A stretch of 5,039 bases of DNA from Halobacteriales archaeon QH_10_65_19 (lineage in GTDB: Archaea; Halobacteriota; Halobacteria; Halobacteriales; Haloarculaceae), in contig PXQK01000035.1 in assembly GCA_003022085.1 (NCBI GenBank), positions 1 through 5,039 of the forward strand, read 5' to 3'. The notes beneath the pieces were generated by a model. It made no database searches. It had not been told where the DNA came from and saw only the letters and a list, made by a program, of their open reading frames with translations. Positions 1-5,006 of the stretch are shown here, piece after piece (position 1 is the stretch's first letter; every line of letters begins with the position of its first letter). A program made the position numbers and the translations under genes.

Positions 1-120
1 GTCGAGGAGGTCAGCGGACAGACCGGCGTGCCGGTACTCGTCGACAACGACAACGGCGTCGATGGAATGCCCGAGAGCGACGACATCGTCGCCTATCTCG
101 AGGAGACCTACGGGAGCTAG
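1..120 (+). CDS. Glutaredoxin / GST N-terminal-like protein, C-terminal end (5' truncated)
   Basis: The first 39 codons read in frame 1 to a TAG at 118-120; the start lies outside the window. The visible part holds the second half of a thioredoxin fold. It has a TGVPVLVD stretch, the cis-Pro motif of glutaredoxins and GST N-terminal domains, followed by the MPESDDIVAYLEETYG segment in which Glu-Ser-Asp normally contacts the glutathione-like ligand and starts the last helix. The chain stops right after that helix, so this is a single-domain protein (family members are about 80 residues) and not a full two-domain GST. Haloarchaea generally use gamma-glutamylcysteine in place of glutathione, so a role as a cytosolic thiol-disulfide oxidoreductase is inferred. 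The CPYC-type active site would lie upstream and cannot be checked here. Confidence 0.82.
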   Translation, partial: VEEVSGQTGVPVLVDNDNGVDGMPESDDIVAYLEETYGS

Positions 121-208
121 CACCCACCAAAGAACTCTGTAACAGCTGTTTTCGGCAGTCTGAAGCCTCAGCATGAGGACGCATCTTAAATAGATACGTC
201 CGACAGTA
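121..208. other. Intergenic spacer between converging genes, with small palindromes
   Basis: This 88-bp gap separates two converging stop codons. It holds a perfect 10-bp palindrome AACAGCTGTT at 141-150 that runs on into TT, and a small inverted repeat CCTCA-gca-TGAGG at 166-178. Either could help end transcription of the glutaredoxin-like gene, but neither has the long T-run typical of archaeal termination, so no terminator is claimed. An A/T-rich TATA-like stretch at 185-193 is listed separately. Confidence 0.4.
185..193 (+). promoter_or_regulatory. TATA-like box CTTAAATAG (orientation uncertain)
   Basis: CTTAAATAG stands out as a short A/T block in high-GC DNA and resembles the haloarchaeal TATA box (TTTAWA-like). 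On the plus strand it would start a transcript near 215-220, antisense to the 3' end of the arginine decarboxylase gene, where I see no gene. It reads almost the same on the minus strand (CTATTTAAG), where it could simply be part of the A/T-rich 3' end of the decarboxylase transcript. No function is established. Confidence 0.2.
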
Positions 209-676
209 TCAACAGAGACGCTCGCTCTCGCCGTACACCGCAGCAGCGACAGCCGTCGTGTAGGCCTCGGGTTCGGGGTCCGCGGTGACAACGCAGGTGT
301 CCGGGGAGGTCGCGTCGATCCCCCGGAGTTCACAGCCGCGTTCGATCCCTGCGGCAAGCCGCTCGCGGACGGTCGCCGGATCGTGGTGTTCCTCCTCGTA
401 GAAGATGCCGGTCCCGTCGTCGCCCCGGGCCCAGGCCAGCCCGGCGGCCGCTCTGGTTCCCGGCTGGCTCGTCTGCCGGGCGAGCACGGCGTCGAGCGCG
501 CCGCCTGTTGGCCCCAGATCCGGCGCCCTGCCGACCTCCTCGACGGTCACGCCGGCGGGAATCACTGACGACAGCCTGCGGAGGTTGTACTGGTGGACGT
601 TCGCCGCCGCCAGCGCCACGTCGAACGACGCCTTCGGCGTGCTCGCACGGCCAGTCCCCCAGACGATCCTGATCAC
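209..676 (-). CDS. pdaD: Pyruvoyl-dependent arginine decarboxylase
   Basis: This enzyme decarboxylates L-arginine to agmatine, which archaea use for the agmatidine modification of tRNA-Ile2 and for polyamine synthesis. The 155-residue chain aligns along its length with the Methanocaldococcus jannaschii enzyme as I remember it. RIVWGTG...STPKASFDVAL matches the N-terminal strand and helix. RRLSSVIP carries the Ser36-Ser37 self-cleavage site (Ser52/53 in M. jannaschii), where Ser37 becomes the pyruvoyl group. GTGIFYEEE supplies the catalytic Glu94 (Glu109 there), and ERGCELRGID and TTAVAAAVYG match the C-terminal part. No key residue is missing. The family's conserved region begins at IRIVWG, so I prefer the GTG at 676. 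A GTG at 727 would give 172 residues with an extra CxxC-bearing N-terminus. Neither start has a strong Shine-Dalgarno. The TATA box at 804-811 would give a leader of about 105 nt, and a small ORF in it overlaps this GTG. Confidence 0.9.
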   Translation of the reverse strand: MIRIVWGTGRASTPKASFDVALAAANVHQYNLRRLSSVIPAGVTVEEVGRAPDLGPTGGALDAVLARQTSQPGTRAAAGLAWARGDDGTGIFYEEEHHDPATVRERLAAGIERGCELRGIDATSPDTCVVTADPEPEAYTTAVAAAVYGESERLC

Positions 677-780
677 GGTGAATTGTCGGTCTCTGCAAAC
701 GTCACACTCGAGGATGGCGTCGACCACCGCTTTCGCCTGCCTGGGGGTCGTGATCGTGTTGGAGTGGGTTGGTCTTGCAT
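673..780 (-). CDS. Possible 35-codon upstream ORF ahead of arginine decarboxylase
   Basis: An ATG at 780 opens a 35-codon ORF whose TGA (675-673) overlaps the GTG start of the decarboxylase (676-674) as GTGA, the usual geometry of translational coupling. A TATA box is centred about 28 bp upstream of this ATG, so a leaderless transcript would begin at or next to it and this would be the first ORF read. The peptide begins MQDQPTPTRSRPPG and has five Arg in its first 18 residues. That invites comparison with Arg- or polyamine-sensing leader peptides, but out-of-frame reads of high-GC DNA are often Arg-rich. Its codons (CAA, CGA, ACA, TCA) are not typical haloarchaeal coding choices, so peptide conservation is doubtful. 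It may simply be an untranslated leader. Confidence 0.3.
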   Translation of the reverse strand: MQDQPTPTRSRPPGRRKRWSTPSSSVTFAETDNSP

Positions 781-803
781 GCTACCTGTCTTCAGTTGCC
801 CGA

Positions 804-811
804 CGAATAAA
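804..811 (-). promoter_or_regulatory. TATA box for the arginine decarboxylase transcript
   Basis: On the minus strand the sequence reads CCTTTATTCG, with the TTTATT core at plus positions 806-811. Its centre is about 28 bp upstream of the ATG at 780, the normal distance from an archaeal TATA box to the transcription start. No comparably good box lies at the right distance for a leaderless start at GTG 676 or GTG 727, so the decarboxylase is probably read from here with a leader of about 105 nt. Confidence 0.5.
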
Positions 812-977
812 GGATGCCGGTCCGCACGGCAGGGGTAGTTTACAAGGACGAAGCATGTGGGTGGAAAGACAGCTGTTGGTCGTCCGTCTGACGACCGGCA
901 CATATCGCTCTTGTCACACGCTTCCGGACGCGCAAGGGCCCGGCAGGACTTTCACCCCGCGGTCGGAACAGTGGGGT
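812..977. promoter_or_regulatory. Divergent upstream region of threonine dehydratase
   Basis: This is the rest of the spacer between the divergent decarboxylase and threonine dehydratase genes. On the plus strand there are two weak A/T-rich candidates for the dehydratase promoter: TAGTTTACAA at 836-845 and CATATCGC around 901-908. They would give leaders of roughly 105 and 45 nt. A poorer match, ACTTTC near 949-954, is at the distance for a leaderless start at 978. None is convincing, and there is no strong Shine-Dalgarno before the ATG. I see no RNA gene or riboswitch-like fold here. Confidence 0.3.
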
Positions 978-2189
978 ATGCTCGATCTGGACGACGTGCT
1001 CGCTGCACGCGACCGGGTTGCCGAAACGGCGCGGTACACGCCGCTGGTGTACTCCCACACCTTTTCGGAGATGACCGGAGCCGACGTACACCTGAAACAG
1101 GAGATGCTCCAGCGCACGGGGGCGTTCAAGATCCGCGGGGCGACAAACCGGATCGCCACGCTCCCGGAGTCGGACCGCGAGGCCGGCGTCGTCACGGCCA
1201 GTGCGGGCAACCACGCCCAGGGGGTCGCGCTTGCGGCGACGCGCATGGGCGTCGACTCGAAGGTCGTGATGCCCGACGACGCCCCCATCGCGAAGGTGAA
1301 AGCGACCCGGAGCTACGGCGCCGAGGTTGTGCTCCACGGCGTCGATTACGACGAGGCCGCCGAACGCGCCTACGAAATCGAACGCGAGGAGGGTCGGTAC
1401 TACCTCGAGGCGTTCGACGACTGGGAGGTGATGGCCGGCCAGGGGACGCTCGGCCTGGAGATCCTCGAGGATCTCCCCGGCGTCGACACCGTGGTGGTGC
1501 CGATCGGCGGCGGCGGACTCATTGCCGGAATCGCCACAGCACTCACAGGGAAACAGCCCGACACGAGAGTGATCGGCGTCCAGGCCGAGGGCGCATCCAG
1601 CGTCGTGCCCTCCCTCGAAAAGGGCGACCGGATCGAACTCGACAGCGTCGACACCATCGCCGACGGAATCGCAACCCGGACGGTCGGCGAGAAGACCTAC
1701 CGGGTTATCCGGGAGCGGGTCGACGAAGTCGTCACGGTCTCGGACGCCGACATCGCTGTCGCAGTCATGCTGCTGCTGGAGCGGAGCAAGACACTCGTCG
1801 AGGGGGCCGGCGGGGTGGGACTCGCTGCGCTCCTGGCCGGCGCGTTCGACTACGAGGACGGCGAGACGATCGTCCCTCTCCTCTGTGGCGGAAACATCGA
1901 CATGAACACCCTGACGACGGTGCTCGTCCGGGGGATGATCGAAACCGGGCGGTACCTCCGGGTCCGGACCGTCCTGCCCGACCGGCCCGGGGCACTCGAC
2001 GCGCTGGTCGACATCGTCTCGGAGCAGGAAGCCAACATCTACGCGATCCAACACGACCGCACCTCCCGGGACGTCTCGATGGACGCCGCCGAGGTGGAAA
2101 TCGACCTCGAAACGCGAGGACACGACCACGTCGAGAGACTGCTCGACGCGCTCCGCGCCGCTGGCTACGAGATCGAAGCCCTGACCTGA
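978..2189 (+). CDS. ilvA: Threonine dehydratase (PLP-dependent threonine ammonia-lyase) with C-terminal ACT domain
   Basis: This cytosolic enzyme deaminates L-threonine to 2-oxobutanoate, the entry to isoleucine synthesis or threonine breakdown. It has 403 residues. The fold-type II PLP domain spans about 1-320. It has GAFKIRGA with the Schiff-base Lys51, SAGNHAQG at 75-82, AGQGT at 153-157, and the phosphate-binding tetraglycine GGGG at 177-180. A single ACT-type regulatory domain follows at about 325-403, beginning RYLRVRTVLPDRPGALDAL. The length and single ACT domain fit the archaeal and short bacterial form and not the two-ACT E. coli IlvA. The frame stays open upstream to 405, but conserved sequence begins at MLDLDDVLAARD, so ATG 978 is the start. 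The ACT domain suggests allosteric control by an amino acid; which one cannot be read from the sequence. Its TGA is 8 bp from the stop of the converging oxidoreductase gene. Confidence 0.95.
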   Translation: MLDLDDVLAARDRVAETARYTPLVYSHTFSEMTGADVHLKQEMLQRTGAFKIRGATNRIATLPESDREAGVVTASAGNHAQGVALAATRMGVDSKVVMPDDAPIAKVKATRSYGAEVVLHGVDYDEAAERAYEIEREEGRYYLEAFDDWEVMAGQGTLGLEILEDLPGVDTVVVPIGGGGLIAGIATALTGKQPDTRVIGVQAEGASSVVPSLEKGDRIELDSVDTIADGIATRTVGEKTYRVIRERVDEVVTVSDADIAVAVMLLLERSKTLVEGAGGVGLAALLAGAFDYEDGETIVPLLCGGNIDMNTLTTVLVRGMIETGRYLRVRTVLPDRPGALDALVDIVSEQEANIYAIQHDRTSRDVSMDAAEVEIDLETRGHDHVERLLDALRAAGYEIEALT

Positions 2190-2197
2190 CTCAACCG

Positions 2198-3309
2198 TCA
2201 CCCCTCGTCGGCAACGCTCATCCCTTCCCGGATACTGAACGCCTCGTCACCGCTGAACCGCGCCGGATCGAACGCGTCGATGCCTGGGCCACCCAGCAGC
2301 TGTTTGGCGACCAGCCGCCCAGTTGCGGGTGCGCGCATGAACCCCTGACCCTGGAAGCCCGTTGCGACGTACAGCCCCTCGCGGAGCGCGCCGACCAGTG
2401 GCTGGCGGTCCGGCGTCGCGGTACAGAGGCCGGCCCACGCCCGGCGGACCTCCGGACGCAGGTCCGGCAGCCGACCACTGAGGCGCTCCGACAGTGACGC
2501 CCCGAACCCGGGGTCGGCGTCGCGGTCGTACGTTGTGGGGTTGGCCTCGACAGTCCGGGTCCCGTCCCCAGCGAGCAGGCCGTCGGGATGTGGTCGGGCG
2601 TAACAGCCCGCCTCATCGCAATCGGGACACTGACACCGTCGAGCAGCCGTTTCGTGTTTGCGCCGGCCGCGACCAGAACGGCATCTACCTCCCGTGGTGA
2701 GCCACCGTCGGGAACGATCTGTGGCGGGTCGATCCCGATCCCAACTGGGGTGTGTGTCTCGACGGTCGCCCCTTCGACGGCGGCGTTCTCCGCGAGACAG
2801 GCCGTGTACGCGCCGGGGTCGGCGTAGCCCGCGCCTCCGGTCACGCCCGCGACAGCCACGTCGTCGGTTCGCAGCGCGGGGAACCGCTCGGAGAGCGTCG
2901 ACGCGTCGATCCGGTCCGCCGCGACGCCGTGCTCGACCATCCGGTCGAGCCCCGACCGGATCGCGGCGGCGTTCTCCTCGTCCCCGTCGCGGGCGAACCA
3001 GACGTAGGGACACCCCTGAAAGCTGAACGTGTCCGGTCCGGAGAGGGTCCGGAACCGGTCGACGGCCGTCCGGGCGACCGTCGCCGCGGGCTCGGTAGCG
3101 ACCGCGTCGTAGCAGACCCCGGCGGCCCGTCCGCTGGCACCGTTCGCGACCGGCCCGCGGTCGTACAGCGTCACGCCCGCACCCCGCCGGGCGAGTTCGT
3201 ACGCCGCTGTCGCGCCGACGGCGCCGGCACCCACAATCGCAATTTCTCTTCCTGTCCCGCGCTCCGGGGAGAGTTCCTGGCCGTCCCGGGCTGTAAGCGC
3301 TCCGGTCAT
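2198..3309 (-). pseudogene. DAO-family FAD-dependent oxidoreductase, reading frame broken near 2602-2614
   Basis: Two frames together make one DAO-superfamily (glycine/sarcosine/D-amino-acid oxidase-like) flavoprotein. The 5' frame runs from ATG 3309 to about 2614, 232 residues, with the FAD-binding Rossmann motif GAGAVG at 27-32, then YDRGPVANGASGRAAG, and ends at SVPIAM. The 3' frame runs from about 2602 to the TGA at 2200-2198, 134 residues: YARPHPDGLLAGDGT, RRAWAGLCTATPDRQPLVG and GLYVATGFQGQGFMRAP. These are the usual C-terminal FAD/substrate motifs. From memory of haloarchaeal relatives, some 20-25 residues (PYRVQ... to ...YDATGGY) should sit between the two parts. They are absent, so the break looks like a deletion of 3n+1 nt and not a one-base slip. 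The unshifted frame runs on to a stop at 2218 and would give a 363-residue protein with a nonsense C-terminus. The start abuts the upstream stop as TAGATG. Substrate unknown. Confidence 0.8.
2595..2610. repeat. Small inverted repeat at the oxidoreductase frame break
   Basis: CGGGC (2595-2599) and GCCCG (2606-2610) form a perfect 5-bp stem around a 6-nt loop, at the point where the reading frame of the oxidoreductase switches. Such a hairpin could have favoured a deletion or caused a sequencing error; this is an inference from position only. Confidence 0.4.
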
Positions 3310-4251
3310 CTACGAGCGTGACTCTGTTGTCCTCTCCCGGCCATCCTCGGCTGATTCGGGTAGCGAGGGCCACTCGACGACGGCGTTCTCGGGCGCCCCG
3401 GCCGCCCCCCGGAGGACGCCGGCGAACAGTTCGAGCGTGTCGACCAGGCGCGGTCCCGGCCGGTTCACGTAGTGGTGTCCGTCCACAGCGTAGACCTGCC
3501 CTTCCCGGACGGCAGCGAGGGCGTTCCAGCCCTCCCGGCCGGACAGGTCGTCGGCATTTTCTAGCGTCTGGTCGAGTCCGAACCCGCAGGGGGCGGCGAG
3601 AATTACCTCGGGATCGTACTCCCGGATCTCGGCCCACTCGCGGGGCGTCGAGCGGTCGCCGGGCGCCGCGAGTCCGTAGGTCCCGCCGGCCCGGTTGACC
3701 ATTCCTGGCACCCAGTGGCCGGCGACCATAACGGGATCGAGCCAGTCGAAGACGGCCACCCGCGGTCGCTCGTTCGGTGCCGCCTTTGCGACCGCCTCGA
3801 CGCGTGCCCGGAGGTCGGCAACCGCCTCCTGCGCTCGATCCTCGCGGTTCAGTACATCCCCGAGGCGCTCAAGGTCTGCGAACACCTCGTCGAGGCTGTG
3901 CGGATCGGAGGTGATGACCCTGGCGTCCAGCGACAGGTCGGCGACCGCCTCGCGGATCGCCGTGTCGTCGACCGCGCAGACGTCGCAGATACCCTGTGAG
4001 ACGACGACGTCGGGATCGAGGTCGGCGAGCAACTCGCGGTCGATCTCGTAGACGCCGCCGGACTTCTCGGCCGCCGCGACCTGCTCGTTGATCTCCGCGC
4101 TCGAGGCGTCCGGATCGACGCGCGGGCTGATGACTGACGGGAGGTCGGACGCGGCGGGTGGGTAGTCACACTCGTGGGAGACGCCGACCGGTTCGACGCC
4201 GAGGGTGTAGAGCATCTCGGTCGCCGACGGCAGCAAGGAGACAACACGCAT
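3310..4251 (-). CDS. BtuF-like cobalamin-binding-type protein without signal peptide
   Basis: This 313-residue protein has the class III substrate-binding fold (BtuF/FepB-like). It opens MRVVSLLPSATEMLYTLGVEPVGVSHE, the standard first strand and helix of the family. The two lobes are joined by a long helix at about 120-160, and the second lobe starts PRVAVFDWLDPVMVAGHWVPGM. It has no signal peptide, lipobox or membrane segment, so it should be cytosolic, unlike the secreted BtuF of a B12 ABC importer. CDYPP (28-32) and the paired Cys in QGICDVCAV (86-94) mark the soluble subgroup usually annotated just as cobalamin-binding protein; the ligand is not proven. I chose the ATG at 4251 because the family's N-terminus starts there and a TATA box lies about 28 bp upstream. 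An upstream in-frame extension to 4404 has no family similarity. No transporter subunits are in the window. The oxidoreductase ATG follows directly (TAGATG). Confidence 0.85.
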   Translation of the reverse strand: MRVVSLLPSATEMLYTLGVEPVGVSHECDYPPAASDLPSVISPRVDPDASSAEINEQVAAAEKSGGVYEIDRELLADLDPDVVVSQGICDVCAVDDTAIREAVADLSLDARVITSDPHSLDEVFADLERLGDVLNREDRAQEAVADLRARVEAVAKAAPNERPRVAVFDWLDPVMVAGHWVPGMVNRAGGTYGLAAPGDRSTPREWAEIREYDPEVILAAPCGFGLDQTLENADDLSGREGWNALAAVREGQVYAVDGHHYVNRPGPRLVDTLELFAGVLRGAAGAPENAVVEWPSLPESAEDGRERTTESRS

Positions 4252-4272
4252 ACCACTGCTATGGGCGTCAGT

Positions 4273-4283
4273 ACAATAAAAAC
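4273..4283 (-). promoter_or_regulatory. TATA box of the BtuF-like gene
   Basis: On the minus strand the sequence reads GGTTTTTATTGTAC, a clear A/T block centred about 28 bp upstream of the ATG at 4251. This fits a leaderless transcript and supports that start. The repeat CGCACGACCCTATCA (4307-4321 on the minus strand) sits about 25 bp upstream of the box, where a regulator could bind. Confidence 0.65.
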
Positions 4284-4306
4284 CAGTTCTCTCCGCAGCG
4301 GTTCCC

Positions 4307-4321
4307 TGATAGGGTCGTGCG
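4307..4321 (-). repeat. Solo copy of the MITE-end repeat upstream of the BtuF-like promoter
   Basis: TGATAGGGTCGTGCG on the plus strand is a perfect inverted match to CGCACGACCCTATCA at 4975-4989, the right end of the 109-bp element plus its flanking TCA. It also matches the left end (4877-4889) over 13 bases. No partner end lies nearby on the other side, so it is either a relic of another insertion or a site for a DNA-binding protein. In both this copy and the right-end copy, the sequence CGCACGACCCTATCA points towards the start codon of the next gene. Confidence 0.5.
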
Positions 4322-4375
4322 AAGAGGAGCGAGTGGCGGGTGACGTCGGCGGGACCGCACCTCCGGCTGGCGGTA

Positions 4376-4672
4376 TCAGAACGGGAGACGTTCGCGGATC
4401 TCATCGATGAAGTCTTTCCCGTCGTCCGTGGTTTCGGGCCCGACGACGTGGTCGCAGGGGACGATCACCATCCGCTCGCCCTCCTCGGAGACCTCGATGA
4501 GTCCGTCGGCTTTCAGGTCGGCGAGCGCGCTCTCGAGCGTGTCGATGTCCTCCTCGACCTTCGCACGGAGTTCGAAGACAGTCATCCCCTCCTCCTGGCG
4601 GTCCGCCAGTGCGTCGAGTACCGCGACGTCAGTGTCGTCGCGGTCGCGATACGCCGGCTTGGCTCGCATCAT
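4376..4672 (-). CDS. Small winged-helix protein, haloarchaeal family of unknown function
   Basis: This 98-residue acidic protein has the pattern of a single winged helix. Helix 1 is at about 14-26 (TDVAVLDALADRQ). A helix-turn-helix at about 29-60 (GMTVFELRAKVEEDIDTLESALADLKADGLIEV) and a wing strand (EGERMVIVP) follow. The C-terminal tail ends FIDEIRERLPF. The N-terminus, M-RAKPAYRDRDDT, looks like a conserved haloarchaeal family I recall as a DUF (possibly DUF6432), but that name is uncertain. The fold is that of MarR/ArsR-type transcription factors, and a DNA-binding role is inferred. Two ATGs are adjacent (4672 and 4669); the TATA box suits either, and family members usually begin with one Met before RAK. 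It reads in the same direction as the BtuF-like gene, 124 bp downstream, which has its own promoter. Confidence 0.8.
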   Translation of the reverse strand: MMRAKPAYRDRDDTDVAVLDALADRQEEGMTVFELRAKVEEDIDTLESALADLKADGLIEVSEEGERMVIVPCDHVVGPETTDDGKDFIDEIRERLPF

Positions 4673-4693
4673 CGGGCCCTACGCTACGGCGGG

Positions 4694-4703
4694 TCTTATA
4701 GAT
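4694..4703 (-). promoter_or_regulatory. TATA box of the winged-helix gene
   Basis: On the minus strand the sequence reads AATCTATAAGACC. The CTATAAG core is centred about 26-29 bp upstream of the paired ATGs at 4672 and 4669, as expected for a leaderless haloarchaeal transcript. Confidence 0.65.
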
Positions 4704-4713
4704 TAGCAGCTAT

Positions 4714-4790
4714 CCGTTACAGCATCCCACGACGGGTCCCGCTCGACCCGGGCTACAGCGGTAACAAGGCGAAAGCCCATCGGCTTTAGC
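4714..4790. other. Two adjacent hairpin-forming sequences in the intergenic region
   Basis: CGGGTC (4733-4738) and GACCCG (4745-4750) form a perfect 6-bp stem with a 6-nt loop. It is nested in weaker outer arms, GTTACAGC (4716-4723) against GCGGTAAC (4758-4765), with one mismatch. Immediately after, AAAGCC (4772-4777) and GGCTTT (4782-4787) pair around CATC. This could be a small structured RNA, a terminator for unseen transcription, or a protein-binding region upstream of the winged-helix promoter. It does not fold as a tRNA, and I cannot assign a function. Confidence 0.35.
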
Positions 4791-4877
4791 GTCATCACTG
4801 CTTTTCCCCGAGATCGACTTTGATGTCGCGCCGAACCCGACCTATACGAGAGAGGACCTCGAGCACCACAATCCTCA

Positions 4878-4986
4878 TAGGGTCGTGCGTGACTCTTTAC
4901 CGCTATGGAGTCACTCGTTCCGTGTGTCAGCCCGTGAAACCACCAGAAATGGTACCCGGTCCTGAAAATAATCACGCACGACCCTA
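4878..4986. mobile_element. 109-bp MITE-like element with perfect terminal inverted repeats
   Basis: The left end TAGGGTCGTGCGTGA (4878-4892) and right end TCACGCACGACCCTA (4972-4986) are perfect 15-bp inverted repeats. They are flanked by a direct TCA on both sides (4875-4877 and 4987-4989), which looks like a 3-bp target-site duplication. Because the ends are TA/TA, a 2-bp TA duplication with 13-bp repeats starting GGGTCG is equally possible. A TNA duplication would suggest mobilisation by an IS5-family (IS1031-type) transposase; a TA duplication would suggest IS630. Inside, GTGACTC (4889-4895) pairs with GAGTCAC (4908-4914) next to the left end, and a GAAA-loop hairpin lies at 4942-4953. 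There is no coding capacity beyond about ten codons, so it would be non-autonomous. I could not match it to a named element. Confidence 0.5.
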
Positions 4987-5006
4987 TCAAGAGAACTGCA
5001 GGGATC

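Larger units (their letters stand above)
4673..5006. other. 334-bp region without a convincing gene
   Basis: This stretch holds the winged-helix TATA box, the two hairpins at 4714-4790 and the MITE-like element at 4878-4986. The remainder (about 4791-4874) shows nothing I can name. The open frames crossing it show no protein-like pattern and read straight through the terminal repeats, so no gene is called. Confidence 0.6.

Noticed and set aside
405..977. In-frame upstream extension of threonine dehydratase (191 extra codons)
   Set aside because: The frame is open only because it is antisense to the arginine decarboxylase and spacer. It has no relation to the family, whose conserved N-terminus begins at MLDLDDVLAARD.
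2187..2200. Possible terminator between the converging stop codons
   Set aside because: Only 8 bp separate the two TGA codons. There is no hairpin and no T-run in the gap.
840..2201. Long minus-strand open frame of 453 codons
   Set aside because: It lies antisense to the well-supported threonine dehydratase. Its composition (runs of Val, Asp, Gly, His and Arg) is typical of a high-GC shadow frame, with no recognisable domain.
2620..3637. Upstream part of the second oxidoreductase frame as a separate protein
   Set aside because: Above about 2614 this frame is an Arg-rich shadow of the 5' half of the oxidoreductase and the end of the BtuF-like gene. Only its last 134 codons are genuine coding sequence.
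4252..4404. 51-codon N-terminal extension of the BtuF-like protein
   Set aside because: It would read across the TATA box and the repeat at 4307-4321, shows no family similarity or signal peptide, and the TATA spacing supports ATG 4251.
4714..4765. tRNA-like fold (GGGTC...GACCC as a T-arm)
   Set aside because: The loop has six bases and no TTCRA motif, and there is no acceptor stem, anticodon arm or D-arm at the right spacing on either strand.
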